A stretch of DNA of 64,000 nucleotides from Micromonospora ferruginea (GCF_013694245.2 NZ_CP059322.2:678001-742000); one strand, 5' to 3'. Positions 16,867-24,925 are shown, numbered from the stretch's first letter. Program-made: numbers and translations. The notes: generated from the letters alone by a model not told the origin.

Positions 16867-17729
16867 CCGTCGTCGAGGGCGTACCCCGGAGCCGGTCGCG
16901 TGGGATCTGCCGCTGCCTCCTCGTCACCCCGGCCATCCGGATGGAACGGTTCCTCGGCGGCGCGGCGGACGCCGCCGACATCCACCTGCTCGACCTGGAG
17001 GACTCCGTGCCGCCGGAGGCCAAGCACGACGCGCGGCAGGCGGTGGCCACGCTCGACCCGCTGGACGTGCCGGCCGGCTACAGCCTGCGCGTCAACCCGA
17101 TCCGGTCCCCGGAGGGCCTGCGCGACCTGCACATGGTGCTCGACGCCCGGACCGCCCCTGACATGATCGTGCTGCCCAAGGTGGAGTCGCCCTACGACGT
17201 CGAACTCGTCGACGACGTCCTCGCCGGGGCGGGGATCGACACCGTGCTGTGGGCGATCCTGGAGACCGCCGCCGGGCTGGAGAGCGCGATGGCCGTGGCC
17301 CGGTCCCGCCCCCGGCTCGTGGCGCTGACCTTCGGCGCGGCCGACTTCTGCGCCGACACCGGCACCGCGATGGAGTGGGAGCCGCTGCTGATGGCCCGGT
17401 CCCGCGTCGCGCTGGCGGCCCGGTCGGCCGGCATCGAGGCGGTGGACGGCCCGACGTTCGACCTGGACGACGCCGCGGCGCTCGAGTCCGACGCCCGGCG
17501 CGCCGCCGCGCTCGGCTACACCGGCAAGGTGGCGGTGCACCCCGGCCAGGTCGACGTCATCAACGAGGTGTTCACCCCCAGCACCGCCGACGTGCACCGC
17601 GCCGACCGGATCGTGGGTGAGTTCCGGCGGACCGGTTCCAGCATCATCACCATGGACGGCCGGATGCTCGGCCCGCCCTTCCTGCGCCAGGCCGAGAGCA
17701 CGCTGGCCCGGGCCGGGCGGTCGCGATGA
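16863..17729 (+). CDS. CitE-like HpcH/HpaI-family CoA-ester lyase
   Basis: A 288-residue (beta/alpha)8 enzyme of the citrate lyase beta/malyl-CoA lyase family. Metal- and CoA-binding motifs are visible: LLDLEDSVPPEAK, LRVNPIRSPEG, IVLPKVESPYDVE, LTFGAADFCADTG and TGKVAVHPGQVDVIN. Family members cleave or form 3-hydroxyacyl-CoA esters from an acyl-CoA and a 2-oxo acid (glyoxylate, pyruvate or oxaloacetate). Together with the downstream MaoC hydratase it resembles the Rv2498c/Rv2499c pairing of Mycobacterium tuberculosis, where a CitE-like lyase acts on citramalyl-type CoA esters. Here, in front of an acyl-CoA-consuming PLP enzyme, I infer it supplies or tailors the acyl-CoA. Confidence 0.87.
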   Translation: MTVVEGVPRSRSRGICRCLLVTPAIRMERFLGGAADAADIHLLDLEDSVPPEAKHDARQAVATLDPLDVPAGYSLRVNPIRSPEGLRDLHMVLDARTAPDMIVLPKVESPYDVELVDDVLAGAGIDTVLWAILETAAGLESAMAVARSRPRLVALTFGAADFCADTGTAMEWEPLLMARSRVALAARSAGIEAVDGPTFDLDDAAALESDARRAAALGYTGKVAVHPGQVDVINEVFTPSTADVHRADRIVGEFRRTGSSIITMDGRMLGPPFLRQAESTLARAGRSR

Positions 17730-18238
17730 GGCCGCCGCGCGCGTTCACCGAGGTCGCGCCGGGCCGCTACCGCGAGTCCCGGGGCCTGTACTACGACGAG
17801 TTCGACGTCGGCGACGTGATCGAGCACCGTCCCGGCCGGACCGTCACCGAGACCGACAACATCTGGATGTCGCTGCTCAGCCTCAACGCCCACCCGCTGC
17901 ACATCGACGCGGCCTACGCGGAGGAGACCGAGTTCGGCCGTCCCGTCGTGTCGAGCCTGGTGACCCTCGCCATCGTCGGCGGGATGAGCACGAACGGCAC
18001 CAGCGCGCGGGCGGTGGCGAACCTCGGCTGGGAGGAGATCCGGCTCAGCACGCCGGTCTTCGTCGGTGACACGCTGACCGCCGAGTCCGAGGTGGTGGCC
18101 AAGCGCCTCTCCCGGTCCCGACCCGACACCGGCGTGGTGACGTTCCGGACCCGGGGGCTCAAGTCCGACGGCGCGGAGGTCATGGTCTTCACCCGCAGCG
18201 CGCTGATCCCGTGCGCCGGCGGGGGCGGCGCGGCGTGA
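17726..18238 (+). CDS. MaoC-like (R)-hydratase/dehydratase
   Basis: A 170-residue single hot-dog domain. The catalytic hydratase motif is visible as NAHPLHIDAAYAEETEFGRPVV, with the Asp/His pair typical of MaoC enoyl-CoA hydratases. The start overlaps the CitE stop (ATGA). Such enzymes add or remove water from 2-enoyl-CoA/3-hydroxyacyl-CoA. In this operon it most likely dehydrates the hydroxyacyl-CoA made by the CitE homologue, or hydrates an itaconyl/mesaconyl-type CoA; the direction is inference. Confidence 0.88.
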   Translation: MRPPRAFTEVAPGRYRESRGLYYDEFDVGDVIEHRPGRTVTETDNIWMSLLSLNAHPLHIDAAYAEETEFGRPVVSSLVTLAIVGGMSTNGTSARAVANLGWEEIRLSTPVFVGDTLTAESEVVAKRLSRSRPDTGVVTFRTRGLKSDGAEVMVFTRSALIPCAGGGGAA

Positions 18239-19185
18239 GGGCGGAATCCGCGCTGGTCCCGCTGGTGGTCGACCGGCACGCCGTCGCCGGCGCGGCGGAC
18301 CTGCCCGTGCTGGTCGAGGAGCTGCGCCGGGGGTACGCGGAGGGACATCGCGCCGCCGCCCGCACCCCGCCCCGGACCACGGTGGCCGGCACGGACCCGC
18401 CGGCGATGTTCGGCGTGATGCCCTCGGTCAGCTCCCGGGAGGGCCTCTTCGTGACGAAGCTGGCCACCCTGGTGCCGGACCGCCCGGCCGGGGAACCCGC
18501 GATCCACGCCCTCTCCGTGGTGATGTCGACGCGCACCGGCCGGCCGCTGGCGGTCCTGGACGGCGCGGCCCTGACCGACCTGCGGTGCGCCGCCGTGACC
18601 GCGCTGGTGACCGACCTCTGCACCCCGGACCGGCCGCTGCACGTGGGCCTGGTCGGCAGCGGGGTGCTGGCCCGGCAGCAGGTGCGGGGGATGTGCGCGG
18701 TGCGGCCGCTGGCCTCGGTCACGGTCACCAGCCGCCGGGCCGGCAACGCCGAGGCGTTCGCCCGGTGGGCCGCCGACCTGGCCGGCCCGGAGTGCCGCGT
18801 CGAGGTCGCCGACGGACCGGCCGACGTGGTCGACGGGCGCGACGTGATCGGCACGGCGACCGGCTCGGTGGAGCCGCTGATCGTCCGGCTGCCGCCCGGG
18901 CCGGTGCACGTCAACTGCATGGGCGCGCACGCGGCCGACCGCCGGGAGGTGGCGTCCGACCTGCTGCGGGAGCACCTGCTGCTGGTCGAGGACCGGGACC
19001 TGGCCGTCGCCGAGGCGGGCCCGGCGCACCGGGACGCCGTCGACCTCGGGGCGCTGCTCGCCGACCCGCCGGCCGACCTGGCGTCGCGGACCACCGTCTT
19101 CAGCTCGACCGGTGACCCCTGGGCCGACCTGGTGACCGCCGCGCACGTGCTCCGCCGGGTGCGCCCTGCCGTGGCGGTCGGCTGA
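18235..19185 (+). CDS. Ornithine cyclodeaminase/mu-crystallin-family dehydrogenase
   Basis: The 316-residue protein starts at a GTG overlapping the MaoC stop (GTGA). It has the family pattern: a substrate-binding N-terminal half (FVTKLATLVPD; GRPLAVLDGAALTDLRCAA) and an NAD-binding Rossmann half (HVGLVGSGVLARQQVRGM). The family includes ornithine cyclodeaminase, L-alanine dehydrogenase, ketimine reductases and lysine cyclodeaminases. In biosynthetic clusters these enzymes make unusual amino acids or reduce cyclic imines. Here it could act on the alpha-amino ketone or a derived cyclic imine, or supply the amino-acid substrate of the PLP enzyme; both are inference. Confidence 0.85.
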   Translation: MRAESALVPLVVDRHAVAGAADLPVLVEELRRGYAEGHRAAARTPPRTTVAGTDPPAMFGVMPSVSSREGLFVTKLATLVPDRPAGEPAIHALSVVMSTRTGRPLAVLDGAALTDLRCAAVTALVTDLCTPDRPLHVGLVGSGVLARQQVRGMCAVRPLASVTVTSRRAGNAEAFARWAADLAGPECRVEVADGPADVVDGRDVIGTATGSVEPLIVRLPPGPVHVNCMGAHAADRREVASDLLREHLLLVEDRDLAVAEAGPAHRDAVDLGALLADPPADLASRTTVFSSTGDPWADLVTAAHVLRRVRPAVAVG

Positions 19186-20117
19186 TGCGCGTGCTGGTGA
19201 CCGGCGCCGCGGGGCGGCTGGGCGGGGCGTGCGTCGCGGCGCTGGCCCACGCCGGGCACGAGGTCCGCGCCGTGCGGCACCGGCGTCCGGTCGCGCCCGT
19301 CCCGGACCGGCGGATCGAGGTGCGGCAGGGTGCGGCGGCGGAACTCACCCGCGACGTGGACGCGGTCGTGCACTGCGCCTTCCGGTTCGCCCCGCACCCG
19401 GCCGCCGACTACCGGCGGGACAACCTGGACGCCGCGCTGCGGCTGATGGAACACGGGCGGGCCCACGGCGTCCGCACGTTCGTGCAGGTCTCCAGCGTGA
19501 TGGTGTACGGCCTGGACGCGGCCCCCGGTGCGGTTCCGCTGCCCGAGTCGCGCCCACCGGCCGCCGGGTCCGAGGTGCTGGACCCGTACCCGGCGATGAA
19601 GATCGAGCTGGAGCGCCGGCTGGGCGCGCTGGCGGAGCGGCTCGGCGTGAACCTGGTGGTGATCCGCCCGGGGATCCTCTTCGACGACCGCACCCCGCCG
19701 GTGGTCCGTACCGTCGGGCGGTTCGGCCTGCTGGTCGGCGCGGGCCGCAACCACCTGCCGTTCGTGCACGCCGCGGACGTCGCCGACCTGGTCCGCCGGG
19801 CGGTGGAGGACGGCCGCCCGGCGGTCTACCACGCGGCGCCCGCCCGAGCGGTCGCGGCGCTGCCGTTCGCCCGGGCCTGGTGCCGCCGCCACGACCCCGG
19901 CCTGCGGGTGCTGCCGGTGCCGCGCCCGGCCTACGCGGCGCTGGGCCTGCTGACCTGGGCCGCCGCCCGGGTTCGTGGCCGGCCCGCCCGGTGGCCCAAC
20001 CTCCGCTACGGCATCCGCCGGTCCACCCGGGACCTGCGGTACGACGTCGGCCGGGCCCGCGCGCTCGGCTGGGACGACACGCGCACCCGGACCGTCCAGG
20101 AAGGGATCGACCGATGA
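19185..20117 (+). CDS. NAD-dependent epimerase/dehydratase (extended SDR)
   Basis: A 310-residue extended short-chain dehydrogenase beginning MRVLVTGAAGRLGGACVAAL, the TGxxGxxG cofactor loop. The catalytic residues are SS in VQVSSVMVYG and the Y-x3-K of DPYPAMKIELE. RNHLPFVHAADVADLVRRAV is the usual mid-domain segment. It starts one base before the end of the upstream gene (TGATG) and ends overlapping the next (ATGA). Members reduce or epimerise sugar nucleotides or reduce ketones (3-beta-HSD type). In this operon a ketone reduction or a sugar-nucleotide step for the downstream glycosyltransferases are both possible. Confidence 0.85.
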   Translation: MRVLVTGAAGRLGGACVAALAHAGHEVRAVRHRRPVAPVPDRRIEVRQGAAAELTRDVDAVVHCAFRFAPHPAADYRRDNLDAALRLMEHGRAHGVRTFVQVSSVMVYGLDAAPGAVPLPESRPPAAGSEVLDPYPAMKIELERRLGALAERLGVNLVVIRPGILFDDRTPPVVRTVGRFGLLVGAGRNHLPFVHAADVADLVRRAVEDGRPAVYHAAPARAVAALPFARAWCRRHDPGLRVLPVPRPAYAALGLLTWAAARVRGRPARWPNLRYGIRRSTRDLRYDVGRARALGWDDTRTRTVQEGIDR

Positions 20118-20989
20118 CCGGCTCATGGCCGCTGATGGAACCGACTCCGGTCACCGACCGGCTGGACGAGGCGTTCCGGCACGTCGACTTCGGCGGGTGC
20201 CACGTCTTCGTGCTGCTGGGACATCCGCGTTCGGACATCGGCAAGGGGCAGTTGGTGGCCCGGCTGGCCGCGACCGTCCCCGGCCCGGCGACGGTGGTCA
20301 AGTTCGACGGCATCCTCAACACCAACGAGCGCGGCAACCACCCGTCGCCGACCGACGACCTCGCCACCTACCGGCGGTTCCTGCCGGACACGGTGATGGG
20401 CTGGCCGAACCAGATCCTCGGCGGCGACGTGCTGCTGTCCTTCCTGCGCGAGTTCGGCGGCACGGACTGGGAGCACCTCAGCTTCGTGCCGCACCTGAGC
20501 CGGTTCTTCCTGCTCACCCTGCACCGGGCCTGGGTGGACGCGGGCCGCCCGGCGCACCTGTTCGTGGAGCTGGGCGGCACCGTCTTCGACCAGGAGCTGA
20601 CCACGTACGTGCTGCCGGCGCTGTCCATGCTCACCACGCCGGCGAACGCCCGGCTGACCACCGCGTTGCTCTCCGAGCTGCCGGGCGGTTTCGTGGAGCC
20701 GAAGACCCGGGCCCTGCAGGAGTGCCTGACCGGCAGCCTCCGCTTCGGCCTGGTCTACGACGTGCTGTTCCTGCGGGTGCCGGAGCGGGACCCGGGGGAC
20801 GACGAGCTGAGCGCGCTGGAGGCGGCCGTCGCGGCCAAGCTCCGGCGGCATCTGGTGCACCGGCCGGCGCCGCCGCGGCTGGTGCTGGTGCCGACGTTCG
20901 AGCCGCCGGCGCTGGACGGCTACCTCGACTACCTGCACCGCCGGCGGCACCTCGTCGCCGACCTGGGCCAGCCCGCGGGGCGGGCGTGA
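20114..20989 (+). CDS. Stand-alone CTP-synthase amidoligase-domain homologue
   Basis: A 291-residue protein aligning by motif with the N-terminal synthetase domain of CTP synthase but lacking the C-terminal glutaminase domain. The P-loop (GHPRSDIGKGQLVARLA) corresponds to the SSLGKG loop of PyrG; KFDGILNTN to the KxDPYxN segment; DDLATYRRF to the DLGHYERF metal site; FVELGGTVFDQE to IELGGTVGDIE; and VEPKTRALQECL to the KTKPTQHSV loop. ATP-dependent phosphorylation of a carbonyl oxygen followed by amination with ammonia is therefore expected. The housekeeping CTP synthase has about 550 residues, so this is not pyrG. The asparagine-synthetase homologue next door could supply ammonia. Confidence 0.78.
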   Translation: MTGSWPLMEPTPVTDRLDEAFRHVDFGGCHVFVLLGHPRSDIGKGQLVARLAATVPGPATVVKFDGILNTNERGNHPSPTDDLATYRRFLPDTVMGWPNQILGGDVLLSFLREFGGTDWEHLSFVPHLSRFFLLTLHRAWVDAGRPAHLFVELGGTVFDQELTTYVLPALSMLTTPANARLTTALLSELPGGFVEPKTRALQECLTGSLRFGLVYDVLFLRVPERDPGDDELSALEAAVAAKLRRHLVHRPAPPRLVLVPTFEPPALDGYLDYLHRRRHLVADLGQPAGRA

Positions 20990-21044
20990 CCACGACCGGC
21001 GCGCCCGCGCGCCGGCCCGACGAGACGAGAGAGGGGGCCGTCCC

Positions 21045-22592
21045 ATGTGCGGGATAGCTGCCGCCGTCCCCGCCGACCGGTCCGCCGTCGAGGCGGCCCT
21101 GGCCGGCATGAGCCACCGCGGTCCGGACGGGACCGCCGTGCTCGACGACCCCCGGTTCACCCTCGGGGTGGTCCGGCTCGCCATCACCGACCTGGCGCAC
21201 GGGGACCAGCCGTTGCGGTCGCCCGGCGGGCGGGCCTGGGTGGTGTTCAACGGCGCGGTCTACAACCACCACCGCATCCTCGACGAGGTGGGGGTGCGCG
21301 CGCCGTCGGGCAACGACGGCCACGTCGTCGGCATCCTCTACGAGAAGTACGGGCTGCGGTTCGCCGACCACCTGGAGGGCATGTACGCGGTCTGCCTCTA
21401 CGACCTGGAGCTGGACCTGCTCGTCGTGGCGGTGGACGGCATCGGCGTGAAGCCGCTGTACGCGGCGCGCCAAGGCGGGGCGCTCTTCGTCAGCAGCACG
21501 CCGGAGACGATCCCGGCCGAGCTGCGACCGTTCGCGTGCCGGGTGGCCCCGGGCACGGTGTGGTCGTCCCGGGGGGACGTCGTCGCGATCAGCCCCCGGC
21601 CCCGCGAGGGGACCCTGCGGGATCTGGTGGTGACCGCCGTACGGGACCAGATCCCGGCCGAGGTGCGGTGGGGCTGCATGCTCAGCGGCGGCCTGGACAG
21701 TTCGCTGCTGACCGCGATCGCGACCCGGGAGGTGGGACGGGTCAGCACGTTCACCGCCGGCCTGGAGGGCAGCGCCGACCTCGACGCGGCGCGGGAGGTG
21801 GCGGCGTACCTGGGCACCGACCACCACGAGGTGATCTTCGACGAGGCGGAGATCCCCGACCTCCTCGACGCGGTCGTCACGCACACGGTCAGCCCGGACG
21901 TCTTCACCGTGCTCGGCGGGGTGGGCACCTGGCTGACCGCCCGGCTCGCCCACGACGCCGGGGTGAAGGTGCTGCTCTCCGGCGAGGGTGCGGACGAGTT
22001 GTTCGGCGGCTACGGCTTCTACGCCGACCTGCCGCCGGCCATGGTGGAGCCGTGGATGCGCTTCGAGCAGCGTGACCTCGGCGCGCGGGAGTGCCTGCGG
22101 CTTGACCGCTGCGCCATGGCGCACCACGTCGAGGCGCGGGTGCCGTACCTGGACTCGGCGGTGGTCGCCCACGCGCGCGCCCTGCCGCCGGCCCGCAAGA
22201 TCGACTATTCGGTGCGTCCGGCCCGGCAGAAGGTCGCGCTGCGCCAGGTCGCGGAGGAGTTCCTCCCGGCGCACCTGGCGCACCGGCCCAAGATGCCGTT
22301 CCCCGACGGCGCCGGCTACCTGCACGCCGTCGGTCGCTTCGCCGCCGGCCGGATCACCGGCGCGGACCTGGCCGAGCTGTTCGAGCAGCCGGAGGCCGCC
22401 GCCTTCCTCCAGGCCGCGCCGGAGATGCAGGGGTACGGCCTGCGCACCGCCGCCTACCTCTGGCAGCGGTGGAGCGCGCGCTTCCCCGACCTGAGCGCCG
22501 ACTACCGGGGCCTGGTCCGCCGGGGGCTGCTGCGGCGCACCCTGCGGCACGGCACGTACACCCGCGAGGACTTCCTCGCGGCGATCGATTGA
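21045..22592 (+). CDS. Asparagine synthetase (glutamine-hydrolysing) homologue
   Basis: 515 residues with two domains. The class II glutaminase domain starts with the catalytic Cys directly after Met (MCGIAAAV) and has RLAITDL and SGNDGHVV. The usual NGE of the glutamine site reads NGA (FNGAVYNH), which may weaken glutamine binding. The synthetase domain has the PP-loop SGGLDSS near residue 213 and LLSGEGADELFGGY, so AMP-forming activation is expected. A GAGAGGGGG ribosome site precedes the ATG. It lies 55 bp after the coupled six-gene series on the same strand. In secondary pathways such enzymes amidate carboxylates or close lactams; the substrate is unknown. Confidence 0.9.
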   Translation: MCGIAAAVPADRSAVEAALAGMSHRGPDGTAVLDDPRFTLGVVRLAITDLAHGDQPLRSPGGRAWVVFNGAVYNHHRILDEVGVRAPSGNDGHVVGILYEKYGLRFADHLEGMYAVCLYDLELDLLVVAVDGIGVKPLYAARQGGALFVSSTPETIPAELRPFACRVAPGTVWSSRGDVVAISPRPREGTLRDLVVTAVRDQIPAEVRWGCMLSGGLDSSLLTAIATREVGRVSTFTAGLEGSADLDAAREVAAYLGTDHHEVIFDEAEIPDLLDAVVTHTVSPDVFTVLGGVGTWLTARLAHDAGVKVLLSGEGADELFGGYGFYADLPPAMVEPWMRFEQRDLGARECLRLDRCAMAHHVEARVPYLDSAVVAHARALPPARKIDYSVRPARQKVALRQVAEEFLPAHLAHRPKMPFPDGAGYLHAVGRFAAGRITGADLAELFEQPEAAAFLQAAPEMQGYGLRTAAYLWQRWSARFPDLSADYRGLVRRGLLRRTLRHGTYTREDFLAAID

Positions 22593-22603
22593 ACCCCTAC
22601 AAT
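22593..22603 (+). promoter_or_regulatory. ACCCCTA heptamer overlapping a TACAAT -10-like box before trpS
   Basis: ACCCCTA starts one base after the asparagine-synthetase stop codon and runs into TACAAT (22598-22603), the best -10-like sequence between the two genes. It is the same heptamer as in the array before the first biosynthetic gene. It suggests that trpS has its own, commonly regulated promoter. Confidence 0.45.
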
Positions 22604-22665
22604 CCCACGGTACGAACGGGACGGACCGTGACCGGCCGTCGGTGACCAGAGAGGCTTGCCGTTTC

Positions 22666-23808
22666 ATGCACGCTGCGCAGGACAGCTCGCTGATGGACCC
22701 GCCGCGGGAGGCGGGCCCGGACGACCCGGTCGACGGCGGGCCGGACAACGCCTCCTTCGCGGCCGCCCGCAGGCGGTCGGAGGCGATCGAGCGGGAGCTG
22801 CGCGAGGACCCGTCCCGGTTCCGGGTGCTGACCGGCGACCGGCCGACCGGCCGGCTGCACGTCGGTCACCTCTTCGGCTCGCTGGAGAACCGGGTCCGGT
22901 TGCAGGACGCCGGGGTGGAGACGTTCGTCATCATCGCCGACTACCAGGTCATCACCGACCGGGACGCGGTCGGGCCGGTGGGCGAACGGGTGCTCTCGCT
23001 GGTCACCGACTATCTGGCCGTGGGGCTCGACCCGAGCCGCTGCACGATCTTCGCCCACTCCGCGGTGCCGGCGCTCAACCAGTTGATGCTGCCGTTCCTC
23101 GCCCTGGTCACCGACGCCGAGCTGCGCCGCAACCCGACCGTGAAGGCGGAGCTGGCGGCCACCAACGGCCGCCCGATGTCCGGGCTGATGCTGACCTACC
23201 CGGTGCACCAGGCCGCCGACATCCTGTTCTGCAAGGCCAACCTGGTGCCGGTCGGCAAGGACCAGTTGCCGCACGTCGAGCAGTCCCGGTCGATCGCCCG
23301 CCGGTTCGACGAGATCTACGGCCGCGCCGACCAGCGGCACGCCGTGTTCCCCCGGCCGGACGCCCTGCTCTCCGAGGCGGTGAACATCCTCGGCGTGGAC
23401 GGGCAGAAGATGAGCAAGTCCCGGGGCAACGCCATCGAGCTGGCGATGAGCGCCGACGTCACGGCCAAGCTGATCCGCCGGGCCGTCACCGACAGCGAGC
23501 GGCAGATCACCTGGGAGCCGCAGCGCCGCCCGGAGGTGGCCAACCTGCTGCTGCTGGCCGCGCTCAGCAGCGGTCGGACGCCGGAGGAACTGGCCGACGA
23601 GCTGGCCGGCGCCGGCGGCGCCGGGTTGAAGGCCGTGGTGACCGAGGCGGTCAACGAGCGGCTGGCCCCGATCCGCAGCCGGCGGGCGGAGCTGGCGGCC
23701 GACGAGGGTTACCTGCGTTCGGTCCTGGCCGAGGGCAACCGCCGGGCCAACGAGGTCGGCGACGCCACGCTGGCCGAGGTCCGCGCCGCCATGGGGATGG
23801 TCTACTGA
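22666..23808 (+). CDS. trpS: Auxiliary tryptophanyl-tRNA synthetase (TrpRS), cluster-associated
   Basis: A class I aminoacyl-tRNA synthetase with RVLTGDRPTGRLHVGHLFGS (HIGH motif as HVGH) and GQKMSKSRGN (KMSKS). The GDRPTGxLHxGH form and RNPTVKAEL place it with the second, GDRPTG-type clade of bacterial TrpRS. Relative to Bacillus stearothermophilus TrpRS, Gln9 is Arg (GDRPTG) and His43 is Gln (ADYQVIT); both positions lie in the indolmycin-binding pocket. It has an N-terminal extension of about 50 residues. The ATG at 22666 has AGAGAGG upstream; a GTG at 22642 is the alternative. Its place inside a biosynthetic island suggests self-resistance or provision of Trp-tRNA. Confidence 0.9.
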   Translation: MHAAQDSSLMDPPREAGPDDPVDGGPDNASFAAARRRSEAIERELREDPSRFRVLTGDRPTGRLHVGHLFGSLENRVRLQDAGVETFVIIADYQVITDRDAVGPVGERVLSLVTDYLAVGLDPSRCTIFAHSAVPALNQLMLPFLALVTDAELRRNPTVKAELAATNGRPMSGLMLTYPVHQAADILFCKANLVPVGKDQLPHVEQSRSIARRFDEIYGRADQRHAVFPRPDALLSEAVNILGVDGQKMSKSRGNAIELAMSADVTAKLIRRAVTDSERQITWEPQRRPEVANLLLLAALSSGRTPEELADELAGAGGAGLKAVVTEAVNERLAPIRSRRAELAADEGYLRSVLAEGNRRANEVGDATLAEVRAAMGMVY

Positions 23809-23827
23809 GCCCTCGGGGAGGGACCGG

Positions 23828-24925
23828 GTGCACGCTCCGACCGGATCGATCGCGTTCGTCAGCATGGGCCACTACCCGTCCGGCTTCCGGGTGGGTGGCA
23901 TCTCCAACGTGATGGCCGGGTGGGCGCAGGCGCTCACCCGGCACTACGAGGTGCACGTCGTCGCCGTCTACGACACGGTGCCCGACGACCTGGACCGCGC
24001 CTTCGCCACGCACGCCCACCGGCTCGCCGGGGTGCGCAAGCACGCGGTGGGCAGCCCGGCGGAGGCCGCCGAGGTGGTGGCCGGCATCGACCTCGTCTCG
24101 CTGCACCAGGAGGCCCACTGGCTGCCCCACCTGCCGCGGGCGGGCCTGATGATGCACAACCCGCCCTGCTTCGCGCCCGGCCGGGTGTGGCCGCCCGCCG
24201 ACACGGCCGGCGCGCTGCGCGCCGCCATCGCCGGGGCGCCGTCCCGGCAGGCGTGCTCGCGGTGGCTGGCCGGGCTGATCGAGGCCGAGGTCGACCGCCC
24301 GGTGGACGTCGTCACCCCGTTCGTGGCCGCGGAGTTCGTCGAGCAGCCGCGCGTCGGGAAGGGACGGCACCTGGTGTGGGCGGGGCGCCTGGTGGCGAAC
24401 AAGGGGCTCGCCGACGCGGCGACGGCCGCCGGCCGCCTCGGGGTGGAGCTGCTGGTCACCGACGTCACCCCCGGCGTGGTCGACCCGGACACCGCCGACT
24501 TCCGGGACCGGTTGCGCCGGCTGCCCGGGGTGCGGCTGGTCCCGCCGCCGTCGTCCCCCGCCGAGATGGCCGGCCTGTTCGCGGCGGCCTCCGCCGTGGT
24601 CCTGCCCTCGGTCGGCGAGCCGTTCGGCATGGTCTCCATCGAGGCGCAGGCCAGCGGCACGAGAACCGTGGTGTACGACGACGCGGGCCTGCCCGAGACG
24701 GTCGGGCCGGCCGCGGTCGCGGTGCGAGTGGGTGACCTCGACGCGCTGACCGGGGCGGTCCGCGACGCGCTTGACGCGCCGGACGTGCCGGACGCGGACC
24801 GGGCCCGGATCGCCGAGCGGTTCGGCCTCGACCGCTCGGTGCGGGCGCTGCTGCGCAGCCTCGGCGCTGATCCCGACCCGGTCGGCGCGAGCGGTCCGGC
24901 CCGGTCCTCGGGCGGCGCCCGGTGA
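23828..24925 (+). CDS. GT4-type glycosyltransferase
   Basis: A 365-residue GT-B glycosyltransferase. The N-terminal domain has the glycine-rich acceptor loop (YPSGFRVGGISNVMAGW). The C-terminal donor domain has LVWAGRLVANKGLADA and the EX7E-like nucleotide-sugar site VGEPFGMVSIEAQASGT, which are group 1/GT4 features. It starts at a GTG 19 bp after trpS and its stop overlaps the next glycosyltransferase (GTGA), so the two are coupled. The retaining transfer of a sugar from a nucleotide donor to a cluster product is inferred. It carries no membrane segments. Confidence 0.86.
   Translation: MHAPTGSIAFVSMGHYPSGFRVGGISNVMAGWAQALTRHYEVHVVAVYDTVPDDLDRAFATHAHRLAGVRKHAVGSPAEAAEVVAGIDLVSLHQEAHWLPHLPRAGLMMHNPPCFAPGRVWPPADTAGALRAAIAGAPSRQACSRWLAGLIEAEVDRPVDVVTPFVAAEFVEQPRVGKGRHLVWAGRLVANKGLADAATAAGRLGVELLVTDVTPGVVDPDTADFRDRLRRLPGVRLVPPPSSPAEMAGLFAAASAVVLPSVGEPFGMVSIEAQASGTRTVVYDDAGLPETVGPAAVAVRVGDLDALTGAVRDALDAPDVPDADRARIAERFGLDRSVRALLRSLGADPDPVGASGPARSSGGAR

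Noticed and set aside
20986..21056. Tiny frame (GTG to TAG) between the CTPS-domain gene and the asparagine-synthetase gene
   Set aside because: About 22 codons without a motif; the overlap with both neighbours looks accidental and the ribosome site there serves the next gene.
22604..22665. Possible transcription attenuator for trpS
   Set aside because: The leader has no Trp codons in a short reading frame and no terminator with a T tract, so a classical attenuation device is not supported.
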